Below are positions 48,988 through 58,016 of a stretch of 64,000 nucleotides of DNA, piece by piece. The translations under genes were made by a program, and so were the position numbers. The stretch comes from Xanthobacteraceae bacterium 501b (lineage in GTDB: Bacteria; Pseudomonadota; Alphaproteobacteria; Rhizobiales; Xanthobacteraceae): the NCBI GenBank assembly GCA_000378025.1, contig KB899087.1:806001-870000 (forward strand), read 5' to 3'. The notes under the pieces were generated by a model. The model made no database searches and was not told the DNA's origin. It saw only the letters and a list, made by a program, of their open reading frames with translations. Position 1 is the first letter of the stretch. Every line of letters starts with the position of its first letter.

Positions 48988-50463
48988 ATGAAGATCGGTA
49001 TCGAGCTCGGAAGCAGCAACGCCGGACAGCCGGTTCGGCTCGACCTGGAAGAGCTCCTGTCCACCCGCCTGCTGGTGCAGGGCAATTCCGGCTCCGGAAA
49101 GTCGCATCTGCTGCGGCGCCTGCTCGAACAGAGCGCCGGCCATGTGCAGCAGGCGATCATCGACCCCGAGGGGGATTTCGTCGGCCTCGCCGAACGCTTC
49201 GGCCATGTGGTGATCGACGCCGAGCGCACCGCCGGCGAAATCCAGCGCATCGCCGCCCGCATCCGCAAGCACCGGGCCTCGGTTGTGTTCAACCTCGAAG
49301 GGCTGGACGCCGACGCGCAGATGCGCTCCGCCGCCGCCTTCCTCAACGGCCTGTTCGACGCGGACCGCGAATACTGGTTTCCGATGCTGGTCGTGGTCGA
49401 CGAGGCGCAGCTCTTCGCCCCCTCGGGCGGCGGCGAGATTTCCGATGAGGCGCGGCGCATCTCGCTCTCGGCGATGACCAATCTGATGTGCCGTGGCCGC
49501 AAGCGCGGGCTGGCCGGCGTCATCGCCACCCAGCGCCTCGCCAAGCTGGCCAAGAATGTCGCGGCGGAAGCCTCCAATTTCCTGATGGGCCGCACCTTTC
49601 TCGACATCGACATGGCCCGCGCCGCCGATCTGCTCGGCATGGACAAGCGGCAGGCGGAGAGTTTTCGCGACCTCAACACCGGCTCCTTCGTCGCGCTCGG
49701 CCCGGCGCTGTCGCGCCGCCCGCTGCCGGTGAAGATCGGCCATGTCGAGACCGCCAGCCGCAACGGGCGGCCCTCGCTGCTGCCGCCGCCGGAGATGCCG
49801 ATGGCGGAACTGCAGGACCTCATCTTCGACGATCTCGGCACCGAGCCGCTGCCCGCGCCGCCGCCGCGCGGCGAGCCGCGCGCCACCGACGCCATTCTGG
49901 AGACGCTGGAGGAGGCGCCGGCGCCCGAGCCGGTGCCGGTGGACCCCGAAGTGGCGGCGGCGTTCGATGCCGAGCGCGAGGCGCTGGTCGAGGAGATCGT
50001 GCGCCAGTTCGTCACCGACCCCGAGGCGCCGTTCCGCTCCGCTGCCGCGCTCTACCCGGATTTCCTCGTGCATTGCCGGGTGCGGCGGGTTGGCTCGAAA
50101 GTGCCTGATCTCGCCGCCTTCACCCGTCGGCTGGCCATTGCCCGCGCCGGGCTCGATTCCCGCCCCGGCGACGAGGGGTGGGCGCGGGCGGTGGAGCAGG
50201 CGACCGGGCTGCCGGAGGAGATGCAGGGCGTGTTCCTGCTGCTGGCGCGCGCCGGCATGGAGGGCGCGCCATCCCCCGCCGACGAGGCGCTGGCGAAGGC
50301 CTATGGCAGCCGCTCGCCCTCGCGCGGGCGCTGGCTGCTCACCTATATGGAAGAGCGTGGGCACCTGGTCTGCGAGGCGGACTTCCGCGGCCGGCGGGTG
50401 GTGCGCTTCCCCGCGCTCGGCTGGAAGACCGCGCCCGGCGACCCCAAGGCGCTCTCGGCCTGA
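48988..50463 (+). CDS. HerA-like ATP-binding protein (DUF87)
   Basis: 491 residues from ATG 48988; upstream in-frame sequence looks non-coding. Walker A GNSGSGKSH at 32-40, Walker B LVVVDEAQLFAP at 134-145 (Asp138, Glu139), then LSAMTNLMCRGRKRGLAGVIATQRLAKL as sensor and arginine-finger region: the HerA/FtsK-type hexameric translocase core. The first ~20 residues resemble a HAS-barrel remnant. From about 290 there is a Pro/Glu-rich linker and a C-terminal domain of about 170 residues with no family I recognise, possibly winged-helix at the end (LLTYMEERGHLVCEADF). No NurA nuclease is adjacent. Confidence 0.85.
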   Translation: MKIGIELGSSNAGQPVRLDLEELLSTRLLVQGNSGSGKSHLLRRLLEQSAGHVQQAIIDPEGDFVGLAERFGHVVIDAERTAGEIQRIAARIRKHRASVVFNLEGLDADAQMRSAAAFLNGLFDADREYWFPMLVVVDEAQLFAPSGGGEISDEARRISLSAMTNLMCRGRKRGLAGVIATQRLAKLAKNVAAEASNFLMGRTFLDIDMARAADLLGMDKRQAESFRDLNTGSFVALGPALSRRPLPVKIGHVETASRNGRPSLLPPPEMPMAELQDLIFDDLGTEPLPAPPPRGEPRATDAILETLEEAPAPEPVPVDPEVAAAFDAEREALVEEIVRQFVTDPEAPFRSAAALYPDFLVHCRVRRVGSKVPDLAAFTRRLAIARAGLDSRPGDEGWARAVEQATGLPEEMQGVFLLLARAGMEGAPSPADEALAKAYGSRSPSRGRWLLTYMEERGHLVCEADFRGRRVVRFPALGWKTAPGDPKALSA

Positions 50464-50486
50464 GGCGTCCTCGCCGCCGCATATGA

Positions 50487-50511
50487 AAACGGGCCCCATC
50501 GGGGCCCGTTT
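50487..50511. terminator. Bidirectional terminator HerA-like gene / TRAP operon
   Basis: AAACGGGCCCC (50487-50497) pairs with GGGGCCCGTTT (50501-50511) over 11 bp with a 3-base loop, between convergent genes. Confidence 0.88.
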
Positions 50512-50532
50512 CCGCTTTGCGTGGCGCGGAAC

Positions 50533-51864
50533 TCAGCCGCCATAGAGATAGTTCGGCAGCCAGAGCGCGAAGCCGGGGAAGGTGTAAAGCAGGATCATCG
50601 CGAAGATGACGATGAAGATGAACGGCATGACGCCGGAGAAGATTTCCTCGATCGTCACATGCTTGGGTGCCACGCCTTTCAAATAGAAGGGCGCCATGGC
50701 GACCGGCGGGGAGAGGAACGAGGTCTGCAGGTTCAACGCCACCAGCACGCCGAAGAAGATCGGGTCGATGCCGAAATGGTCGAGCAACGGCAGGAAGATG
50801 GGCAGGAAGATCACGATGATCTCCGTCCATTCCAGCGGCCAGCCCAGCACGAAGATGATGACCTGGGTGAGGATCAGGAAGCCGATCGGGCCGATGTCCA
50901 GCCCCATGATGAACTCTTCCACCACCCGCTGGCCGCCCAGCAGCGCGAACACGGCGGAGAACACCGCCGAGCCGACGAACAGCCAGCACACCATCGCCGA
51001 GGCGCGGGCGGTGAGGAACACCGAGTCCTTCAGCTTCTCGATGCTGAAGGTGCGGTAGGCCAGCGCCAGCAGGATGGCGCCCGCCGCGCCGATGGCCGCG
51101 GCTTCCGACGGCGTCGCCAGGCCGAGGATGATGCAGCCGAGCACCGAGACGATGAGCAGCACCAGCGGGAAGAACGAGGTGGCCAGTGCCCAGATGACGG
51201 TGAGCACGGGGACGTTTCGTTCCGACGCCGGCAGCTTCGGCGCCAGCGAGGGGTTGATCATCGCACGGATGATCACATAGGCCATGTACATGCCGGCCAG
51301 CGCGATGCCGGGGAAGAACGCCGCGGCATAGAGCTTCACCACCGAGACGCCGGCGGTGGCGCCATAGAGGATGAGCATGACGCTGGGCGGGATGAGGATG
51401 CCGAGACAGCCGCCGGCACAGACGACGCCGGCGGAGATCTTGGTATCGTAGCCCGCCCGCAGCATGGCCGGGAAGGCCAGCAGCCCCATCAGCGTCACCA
51501 CGGCGCCGACAATGCCGGTGGCGGTGGCGAACAGCGCGCAGGTGATGAGGGTGGCCACCGCCAGCGAACCGGGAATCCAGCCGGCCGCCAGCTGGATGGA
51601 GCGGAACAGCCGGTCAAGAATATTGGCGCGTTCGATCACATAGCCCATGAACAGGAACAGCGGGATCGAGATCAGCACGTCGTTCGCCATCACCGAATAG
51701 GTGCGCTGGACGAAGAGCTGGAAAATGCCGTCGCCGATCGAGAGGTAGCCGAAGGCCACGCCCAGCGCCATCAGGGTGAAGGCGATGGGAAAGCCGAGCA
51801 TCAGCAGGATCAGGAAGACGACCAGCATCAGAATGCCGAGCGCGGGATCGGAAAGAAACATCAC
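50533..51864 (-). CDS. dctM: TRAP transporter, large permease subunit
   Basis: 443 residues, about 12 membrane segments. Start ATG 51864 overlaps the small-subunit stop by four bases. LLMLGFPIAFTLMALGVAFGYL at the start, SIPLFLFMGYVIERANI and CAGGCLGILIPPSVMLILYG are the DctM hallmarks. It is the sodium-coupled transport channel of a tripartite (TRAP) importer for organic acids. Last gene of the operon. Confidence 0.95.
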   Translation of the reverse strand: MMFLSDPALGILMLVVFLILLMLGFPIAFTLMALGVAFGYLSIGDGIFQLFVQRTYSVMANDVLISIPLFLFMGYVIERANILDRLFRSIQLAAGWIPGSLAVATLITCALFATATGIVGAVVTLMGLLAFPAMLRAGYDTKISAGVVCAGGCLGILIPPSVMLILYGATAGVSVVKLYAAAFFPGIALAGMYMAYVIIRAMINPSLAPKLPASERNVPVLTVIWALATSFFPLVLLIVSVLGCIILGLATPSEAAAIGAAGAILLALAYRTFSIEKLKDSVFLTARASAMVCWLFVGSAVFSAVFALLGGQRVVEEFIMGLDIGPIGFLILTQVIIFVLGWPLEWTEIIVIFLPIFLPLLDHFGIDPIFFGVLVALNLQTSFLSPPVAMAPFYLKGVAPKHVTIEEIFSGVMPFIFIVIFAMILLYTFPGFALWLPNYLYGG

Positions 51865-52490
51865 AGGGACCCCCGCGTGGTGGATTCGCGCTCGATGGCG
51901 TTGAGCCGGGCCTCTTCCTCGGCGGCCTTGGCGGCGGCTTCGTCGAGAATGACCTTCTCCAGTTCCTCAACGTCATGCAGGCGTTGCGGCCAGTCTCCCT
52001 CGCGCAGGCAGATCCAGCAGCGCACCACCTCCACCATGCCCTGCAGCAGCATCATCACGCCGGTGATGGGGATCAGCGCCTTGAAGGGCCAGATCACCGG
52101 TCCGTCCGGGCTGAAGGAGGAGTGCTCGTTCAGCAGGTAGGAGAGGTGGAAATAGCCCCAGCCGGAATAGATCAGCGCCAGGATGCCGGGGAAATAGAAC
52201 AGGAAGTACAGGACCAGGTCCGTCTTGGCCTGGGTACGGGGCTGCCACTTCCGGTACAGGAAGTCGGCCCGCACATGGCCATTGCGCGAGAGCGTGTAGG
52301 CGCCCGCCATCATGAAAAGCGCGCCATAGAGCATCAGGCTGACGTCATAGGCCCAGGTGGTGGGGTCGCGCAGCACATAGCGGCAGAACACCTCGTAACA
52401 GATGGCCGCCATGAGAATGACGATGCACCAGGCGAAAATCTTGCCGATGAGGCCGTTCAGCCGGTCAACGCCGAGAAGGATGGATTGCAT
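51861..52490 (-). CDS. dctQ: TRAP transporter, small permease subunit
   Basis: 209 residues from ATG 52490, which begins the conserved part; an in-frame extension upstream is the translation of a degenerate 15-bp tandem repeat. Four membrane segments with YEVFCRYVLRDPTTWAYDVSLMLYGALFMMAGAY are typical of DctQ. The protein is long for the family because of a charged Glu/Ala-rich cytoplasmic tail (VEELEKVILDEAAAKAAEEEARLN). It pairs with the large subunit, whose start it overlaps. Confidence 0.93.
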   Translation of the reverse strand: MQSILLGVDRLNGLIGKIFAWCIVILMAAICYEVFCRYVLRDPTTWAYDVSLMLYGALFMMAGAYTLSRNGHVRADFLYRKWQPRTQAKTDLVLYFLFYFPGILALIYSGWGYFHLSYLLNEHSSFSPDGPVIWPFKALIPITGVMMLLQGMVEVVRCWICLREGDWPQRLHDVEELEKVILDEAAAKAAEEEARLNAIERESTTRGSL

Positions 52491-52503
52491 GGGGAGGGGC
52501 CTC

Positions 52504-52593
52504 TTCGGGCAAGGCGAGTGTGGGCAAGGTAAGTTCGGGCACGGCGAGGTTTGGGAGAGCAAGCTCGGGCAACGCTCGTTCGGGTACGACGAG
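52504..52593. repeat. Degenerate 15-bp tandem repeat, six copies
   Basis: Units of 15 bases begin at 52504, 52519, 52534, 52549, 52564 and 52579. The consensus is ttcgggcaaggcgag; the core GGG at positions 4-6 is kept in every copy. It lies 13 bases upstream of dctQ, within its leader. Confidence 0.85.
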
Positions 52594-52685
52594 GGATGGC
52601 GCGCCGTCCGTCACGCCCGCACAGCGGCATCGCCGCACGACGCCGTCACGGTCCGCTGCGGGAGTGCCAAGGCTCTACCGAAACC

Positions 52686-52715
52686 AAAAGCCCCTCTCCG
52701 TCGCCGGAGAGGGGC
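52686..52715 (-). terminator. Terminator between dctP and dctQ
   Basis: GCCCCTCTCCG (52690-52700) pairs with CGGAGAGGGGC (52705-52715) over 11 bp; on the minus strand TTTT follows. In TRAP operons such partial terminators let the binding protein be made in excess over the permeases. Confidence 0.8.
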
Positions 52716-52730
52716 GCACGCGCTGGCAGG

Positions 52731-53873
52731 TCAGGCCGGCTTGAAGAAGTGGTCGTAGGCGAACTTCGAATCCGGCTCATATTCGAGGCGGAAGCCGACG
52801 ATGCGCTTGGCCCATTCCTTCTGGCTGTCCACCACCTTCTTGAACACCGGGTCGGCCGACAGGTTGGCGATCACCACGTCCCAGGCGTTGAGCTGGGCTT
52901 CCAGCACCGCCTTCGGCGTCGGCAGCACCTTCACGCCGCGCGCCTTGATGGCGGCGAGGTCCTTGGAATAGCGGTCCTGCGCCTTCCACATCATGGTGGA
53001 GGAGGTGGCGTCGGACGCGCCCTTGAGGATTTCCTGCACGTCGGACGGCAGGCTGTCGAACTTGGTCTTGTTGAACAGGATCTCGAAGCATTCGAGCGCC
53101 TGGTGGTAGCTGCCGAGCATGTAGACCTTGGCTACGTCGGGGAAGCCGAGGATGAGGTCGGAAGACGGGTTGTTGAACTCGGCGCCGTCGAGCAGGCCGC
53201 GATCGATCGCCGGCACGATTTCGCCGCCCGGTACGATCGTCACCGCTGCGCCGAATTCCTTGAACAGGTCCGCGCCGAGGCCGACGGTGCGGTACTTCAT
53301 GCCCTTCATGTCGTCGGCGCTGGTGATTTCCTTCTTGAACCAGCCGAGCGGCTGGCTGGGCATCGGCCCGGTCAGCATGCCGACAACGTTCAGCTTCAGC
53401 GTGTTCTGCACCAGGTCGTCATAGAGCTGCTGGCCACCGCCATAGCGTACCCAGCCGAGCAGTTCGTCCGCGTCCCAGCCGAAGGCGGGGGCGGTGCCGA
53501 ACAGCGAGAACGCCTTGCTCTTGCCGTACCAGTAGGCGGCGACGCCGTGGCCGCCGTCGAGAATGCCTGACGAGACCGCGTCGAGCATCTGGAAGGCGGG
53601 TACGACCGAGCCGGCCGGCAGGATTTCCAGCTCGACGCGCCCGCCGGTCATGGCGTTGACGCGCTTCACATAGTCGCCGGCGAATTCGTGGAAGATGTCC
53701 TTGTTCGGCCAGGTCGACTGGAATTTCAGCTTGATGGGGGCCTGCGCGTGCACGGCGGGGGCCGCAACGGTTGCGCCGGCGGCCGCCGCTGCGGCAGCGG
53801 TGGCGATAAAGCGACGGCGGCTGGTACGGACATCCTGACGCGCGTCCGTGCTCTTCCCTGACGTGTCGGTCAT
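52731..53873 (-). CDS. dctP: TRAP transporter, substrate-binding protein (DctP/TakP type)
   Basis: 380 residues from ATG 53873 (AGGAGG upstream). A Tat signal is clear: SRRRFIATAAAAAAAGA at 18-34, then AVHAQ as cleavage site. The mature protein matches the TakP-like branch of DctP proteins: TWPNKDIFHEFAGDYVKRVNAMTGGRVELEILPAGSVV, GVAAYWYGKSKAFSLFGTAPAFGWDADE, KYRTVGLGADLFKEFGA, and EFNNPSSDLILGFPDVAKVYMLGSYHQ. That branch binds 2-oxoacids or related carboxylates, often as a dimer. Precise substrate unknown. The permease genes follow after a terminator and a repeat region. Confidence 0.93.
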   Translation of the reverse strand: MTDTSGKSTDARQDVRTSRRRFIATAAAAAAAGATVAAPAVHAQAPIKLKFQSTWPNKDIFHEFAGDYVKRVNAMTGGRVELEILPAGSVVPAFQMLDAVSSGILDGGHGVAAYWYGKSKAFSLFGTAPAFGWDADELLGWVRYGGGQQLYDDLVQNTLKLNVVGMLTGPMPSQPLGWFKKEITSADDMKGMKYRTVGLGADLFKEFGAAVTIVPGGEIVPAIDRGLLDGAEFNNPSSDLILGFPDVAKVYMLGSYHQALECFEILFNKTKFDSLPSDVQEILKGASDATSSTMMWKAQDRYSKDLAAIKARGVKVLPTPKAVLEAQLNAWDVVIANLSADPVFKKVVDSQKEWAKRIVGFRLEYEPDSKFAYDHFFKPA

Positions 53874-54236
53874 GGGCGGTTCCTCCTATGGCGTTTCCTT
53901 GCGGGTCGAGCCCGCCGGGCGGCGCTTCAGCGCCTTGTCCCGATGCAGCAAGGAGACGATGCCGCAAGGTCGAGTGCAAGCCCTAATTTCAGGCTTTTAG
54001 GACGAATTCCCCCATCCGAAAGTCGAAGATCGAACGGTGGAGGCCCGGCTCGGCGCGGCGCGTGGCTCTCTAAGGCCGCAGCGGGCCTTCGCGGCCCCCC
54101 GCGCGACCCGCCCCGAGCCATGGCCACGGTGGAATTTCCGTCCCGGTCCGCGCGTCGTCATCCGTCTGTCATCGGCGGGGACTTGAACCGCAGCAGCGCG
54201 GGCTGCCGGCCCGCTTCCCGAGAGGAGATTCCCGCC
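53874..54236. promoter_or_regulatory. Divergent regulatory region TRAP operon / phytase-like gene
   Basis: 363 bases without a supported gene. It holds the dctP ribosome site (AGGAGG), a PHO-box-like element at 54155-54172, and AGAGGAGA before the phytase-like ATG. Nothing else is clear. Confidence 0.55.
54155..54172 (+). promoter_or_regulatory. PHO-box-like element
   Basis: TCGTCAT, CCGT, CTGTCAT: two 7-base half-sites 11 bases apart, the layout of the PhoB box (CTGTCAT-N4-CTGTCAT). The second half is a perfect match, the first differs at its first two bases. It ends 64 bases before the phytase-like start. Confidence 0.55.
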
Positions 54237-56453
54237 ATGCGCCCGCTGTTTCTCGCCAGTGCTTCCGTAGCGGTGCTCGCGCTTGTCGCCCTGTCGTCGC
54301 CGAGCCTCGCGGCCGACGCGGTGTTCAACCGCATCGGCACCTTCAATGTCGTCGACAACCTGCCTGCCGGGGCCGATCCGGCCAAGTCGACCGCCGCCGA
54401 GATCATCACCTACACCGAGGATGGCAACACGCTGATCTACAGCGACAGCCCCGGCCAGCGCATCGGCTTCATCGACATCACCGATCCCGCAGCGCCGAAA
54501 TCCGCCGGCGTCGTCGCGCTGGACGGCGAGCCGACCACCACTGTCGTGATCGGCGCCAAGGCCTATGTCGGCGTCAATACGTCGGAATCGAAGGCCAAGC
54601 CCTCGGGCCATCTCGCCGTGGTCGACCTTGCCACCCGCAAGGTCGAGGACAAGATCGACCTTGGCGGCCAGCCCGATTCGATCACCAAGAGCCCGGATGG
54701 CCGCTATCTCGCCATCGCCATCGAGAATGAGCGCGACGAGGATCTGAACGAGGGCGCGCTGCCGCAGCTCCCGGCCGGCAACCTCACCACTTTCGAGGTG
54801 AAGGACGGCCGCGTGGTCGACGCCTCGAAGAAGGTGATCGACCTCACCGGCCTCGCCAGCGTAGGCCCGGAGGACCCGGAGCCGGAATATGTCGACATCA
54901 ATTCCCGCAACGAGGTCGTGGTCACGCTGCAGGAGAACAACCACATCGTGGTGGTGGACCTGCCCACCGGCAAGATTCTCTCGCATTTTTCCGCCGGCAC
55001 GGTCGATCTCGACAAGATCGACACCAAGAAGGACGCCGTGATCGACCTCTCCGGCTCGGCCAAGGGTGTCGCCCGCGAGCCCGACACCGTGCAGTGGATC
55101 GACGATGACCGCTTCGTCATCGCCAATGAGGGGGACTGGAAGGGCGGTTCGCGCGGCTTCTCCATCTTCGACAAGACTGGCAAGCTGCTGTTCGAGAGCG
55201 GCGCGGCGCCCGAGCATATGGCGGTGCGCCTCGGCCACTACCCGGATAAGCGTAACAAGAAGGGCATCGAGATGGAGGGCGCTGAAGTCGCGACCTTCGG
55301 CGATGACCGCCTGATCTTCGTCGCCTCCGAGCGCGGCTCGCTGGTCTTCGTCTATCGCGACAAGGGCGCCGGCGCGGCGCCGGAATTCCTACAGGTGCTG
55401 CCCGGCGGCGTCGGCCCGGAGGGGCTGGTCGCCCTGCCCAAGCGCGAGCTGTTCGTCACCGCCGCCGAGACCGACGGCCGCGAGGATGGCGGCATCGGCT
55501 CGGTCGTCACGCTCTACCAGCGCCAGCCCGGCGCCGCGCCTGCCTATCCCACGATCGTCTCCGCCGACGGCCCCGACGGGCTGCCGATCTGGTGGTCGGC
55601 GCTATCGGGCTTTGCGGCCGACGCCAAGGAAGCGGGCAAGCTCTACGCCGTGACCGACAGCGCCTATGCGCAGGCGCGGATCCTCACCGTCGACGCGAAC
55701 GCCAAGCCGGCGAAGATCACCGCCGCCACCGTGCTGACCAAGGACGGCGCCCCGGCCAAGGGCCTCGACCTTGAGGGCATCGCGGTGCGTCCCGAGGGCG
55801 GCTTCTGGGTCGTCTCCGAGGGCAATCCCGAGAAGAAGGAGAAGGCGACGCAGAATCTTCTCCTGCGCGTCGGCACTGACGGCGCGATCGCGGAAGAGAT
55901 CGCGCTCCCCGAGGCGGTGGCCGCGCAGGCCGGGCGCTTCGGCTTCGAGGGCGTCGCCGTCCGCGGTTCTGGCGCCGACGAGACGGTGTGGATCGCCGTG
56001 CAGCGCGAGTGGAAGGACGACCCGAAGGGTTTTGCCAAGCTCATCGCCTACACGCCGGCCGACAAGAGCTGGGCCACGGTGCGCTACCCGCTCGATACGC
56101 CCGCCAAGGGCTGGGTCGGGCTGTCCGAGCTGACGCCCTATAAGGATGGGCTGATCGTTCTTGAGCGCGACAACCTCATCGGCGCGGACGCCGCGATCAA
56201 GAAGCTCACCTATGTCTCGCTCAAGGATGTGAAGCCGGCGCCGCTCGGCAGCGAGGCCGCTCCGCCGGTGCTGGTGAAGAGCGAGGTGAAGGACCTGCTG
56301 CCGCTGCTCAAGGCCACCCATGGCTATGTGCTCGACAAGGTCGAGAGCTTCGCCATCGACGCCGCCGGCAACGCCTTCATCGTCACCGACAATGACGGTG
56401 TCGACGGCTCGTCCGGCGAGACGCAGTTCATGGCGCTCGGCAAGATCGACTGA
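54237..56453 (+). CDS. Secreted phytase-like esterase (esterase-like activity of phytase family)
   Basis: 738 residues from ATG 54237 (AGGAGA 8-13 bases upstream); upstream in-frame sequence is leader. Residues 1-26 are a Sec signal ending SLAADA. The N-terminal half is a beta-propeller-like series (SPGQRIGFIDITDPAAPKSAG, GHLAVVDLATRKVEDKIDLGGQPDSITKSPDGRYLAIAIENE), like choice-of-anchor/surface-layer propellers; the C-terminal half (about 440-735) matches the esterase-like phytase domain (GLDLEGIAVRPEGGFWVVSEGNP, GFEGVAVRGSGADETVWIAVQRE, VESFAIDAAGNAFIVTDND). A PHO-box-like site upstream supports induction at low phosphate and release of phosphate from organic esters in the periplasm or outside. 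Actual substrate not known. Confidence 0.85.
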   Translation: MRPLFLASASVAVLALVALSSPSLAADAVFNRIGTFNVVDNLPAGADPAKSTAAEIITYTEDGNTLIYSDSPGQRIGFIDITDPAAPKSAGVVALDGEPTTTVVIGAKAYVGVNTSESKAKPSGHLAVVDLATRKVEDKIDLGGQPDSITKSPDGRYLAIAIENERDEDLNEGALPQLPAGNLTTFEVKDGRVVDASKKVIDLTGLASVGPEDPEPEYVDINSRNEVVVTLQENNHIVVVDLPTGKILSHFSAGTVDLDKIDTKKDAVIDLSGSAKGVAREPDTVQWIDDDRFVIANEGDWKGGSRGFSIFDKTGKLLFESGAAPEHMAVRLGHYPDKRNKKGIEMEGAEVATFGDDRLIFVASERGSLVFVYRDKGAGAAPEFLQVLPGGVGPEGLVALPKRELFVTAAETDGREDGGIGSVVTLYQRQPGAAPAYPTIVSADGPDGLPIWWSALSGFAADAKEAGKLYAVTDSAYAQARILTVDANAKPAKITAATVLTKDGAPAKGLDLEGIAVRPEGGFWVVSEGNPEKKEKATQNLLLRVGTDGAIAEEIALPEAVAAQAGRFGFEGVAVRGSGADETVWIAVQREWKDDPKGFAKLIAYTPADKSWATVRYPLDTPAKGWVGLSELTPYKDGLIVLERDNLIGADAAIKKLTYVSLKDVKPAPLGSEAAPPVLVKSEVKDLLPLLKATHGYVLDKVESFAIDAAGNAFIVTDNDGVDGSSGETQFMALGKID

Positions 56454-57005
56454 ACGGCAACCTGCCGGGTGAGGCATCAGCCTTTCCCGCTGGCTTGGCC
56501 GTGACCGCAGGCGCCGTGACAGCCGCGCCCCCGGTCGTGACCGGTACCATCCGCATCCCCGGGCGAGCCCCGGGGATCCCACACTTGCCGCGTTCGCCGG
56601 GCCGAAGCCCGGAGGGCGCTTCAGCCGCCCATAAGCAGGGCGTGGAGCCCGGCCGCGCCCTGACCTCGGCGCCGGATAGCCGGTCCGCTGACCGGATAGA
56701 GTAGCGGCGGCCTGCTTGCGCCGGTCTTGTCGTTGGCGATAGACTCTTGGCACTATCGCACCACGCCTCAAGCGGTGCGCTGTCGTTTTCTTTGCCGAGC
56801 ACGCCGGCGTGACGAGATGGGTTCCGTGTCTGGCGTGATCTGCCGGTTCACGGTACCTCCGCTGCTGGTGCGCGATTGCGCGTCTGATGTGTCCCCTGGC
56901 CGTGCGGGCGCTTTGGCCGGCCGTGCCCTGTGACTGTGTTTTAGAGGGCGTCCGCGTCGGCGCCACTCGCCACCCTGCTTCCTAGGACATGCCGGAGGCC
57001 CGCAC
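56454..57005. other. Intergenic region before AraC gene
   Basis: 552 bases without a gene I can support. It starts with the phytase-like gene's 3' region, including a GC palindrome at 56555-56577, then unremarkable GC-rich DNA and the AraC gene's ribosome site (GGAGG). No structured RNA was recognised. Confidence 0.5.
56555..56577 (+). repeat. CCCCGGG palindrome downstream of phytase-like gene
   Basis: ATCCCCGGG (56555-56563) pairs with CCCGGGGAT (56569-56577) over 9 bp with a 5-base loop. There is no T run. It resembles the CCGGGATC palindrome type at 18243-18282. Confidence 0.6.
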
Positions 57006-58016
57006 ATGCCGAAGAACGCCGCGATGCTTCGCCCGCTGGCGTTCGGCAACCGGACCAAAATGCAGTCGACATCGCTGCTGTCGATGCAGGAGCAGGTTCA
57101 TCGCATGCTCGGCTGGAGCGCCGAATATGATGCGATCGGCGATGCGGCTAACTTCGCCACCCAGCAATCCTCCATCGCCATCAATGGATTGAAGCTCAGC
57201 AGCCTGTCCCATTCGCCGATCCGCACTCGCGTCGAATCGAATGAACTGTCCTTCTTTATGCCGGTGGAAGGAGGAGCCATCCGCTCGACGGTGAACGGCA
57301 AATTGGTCGAGTGTCATGTGCGGACCAACGCGCTGCTGGCGCCCGAAGGCGAGCGGATCGGCGAGGGCGGCTATCGCTCCATCCTGGTTGCCGGCCTGGA
57401 CCGGGGCCGGCTGCTGCAAACGGCGGGCGCCATGCTGGGGCGCGATGAGGCGAGAGTGGATCTGAGCGGGCCCAGCGTCATGCCGCTGGTCGCGGCAGGC
57501 GTGAATTTTGACCTGATGCTGCGGGGCGCCTGTACTTTGTTGGAGGCCTGCACTCTGTCGGGAGAGGCGGCGGCGCGATTTGGTGTCGACGAGATCGTCT
57601 ATCGCGCGATCTGCGGCATGCTGTTGCGCGACCGGCTTTTCGGCGAGGGCGAGGACAGGTCGTCACGGGCGTTCGCGGACAGGCGGCTCGAGCGCGCCTG
57701 CGACTATGTCATCGCCAATCTAGGCCGGCGCATCACCCTGACCGACCTCGAAGCTATCAGCGGCCTGTCCGCCCGCAATCTTCAATACGCCTTCCAGAAG
57801 CGGTTCGGCTGCTCGCCAGTGACGTGGATCCGCAATGAACGCCTGAATGCGGCGCGCGAGCTACTGCTGGCTGGAGGCGACACGGATAACGTCACCACGG
57901 CCGCGCTCGCCTTCTGCTTTTCCAATCTGGGCAGCTTTTCCCGACTCTACCGGGAACGATTCGGCGAGTATCCCGCCGCGACTCTCGCCGCCGCGCGGGG
58001 CAGGGACGGCCGCTGA
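57006..58016 (+). CDS. AraC family transcriptional regulator
   Basis: 336 residues from ATG 57006 (GGAGG 8 bases upstream). The C-terminal ~110 residues hold the two helix-turn-helix motifs: DLEAISGLSARNLQYAFQKRFGCSPVTWIRNERLNAARELL and VTTAALAFCFSNLGSFSRLYRERFGEYPAATL. The N-terminal ~200 residues are a beta-rich sensor region with LSFFMPVEGGAIRSTVNGK and RTNALLAPEGERI, like the AraC_binding_2 family. Ligand unknown. Its nearest downstream neighbour is the giant autotransporter gene 544 bases away on the same strand, a possible but unproven target. Confidence 0.92.
   Translation: MPKNAAMLRPLAFGNRTKMQSTSLLSMQEQVHRMLGWSAEYDAIGDAANFATQQSSIAINGLKLSSLSHSPIRTRVESNELSFFMPVEGGAIRSTVNGKLVECHVRTNALLAPEGERIGEGGYRSILVAGLDRGRLLQTAGAMLGRDEARVDLSGPSVMPLVAAGVNFDLMLRGACTLLEACTLSGEAAARFGVDEIVYRAICGMLLRDRLFGEGEDRSSRAFADRRLERACDYVIANLGRRITLTDLEAISGLSARNLQYAFQKRFGCSPVTWIRNERLNAARELLLAGGDTDNVTTAALAFCFSNLGSFSRLYRERFGEYPAATLAAARGRDGR

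Noticed and set aside
52491-52562. N-terminal extension of the small TRAP permease
   Set aside because: It only translates the degenerate 15-bp repeat (PCPxSPCP-like) and precedes the conserved DctQ start.
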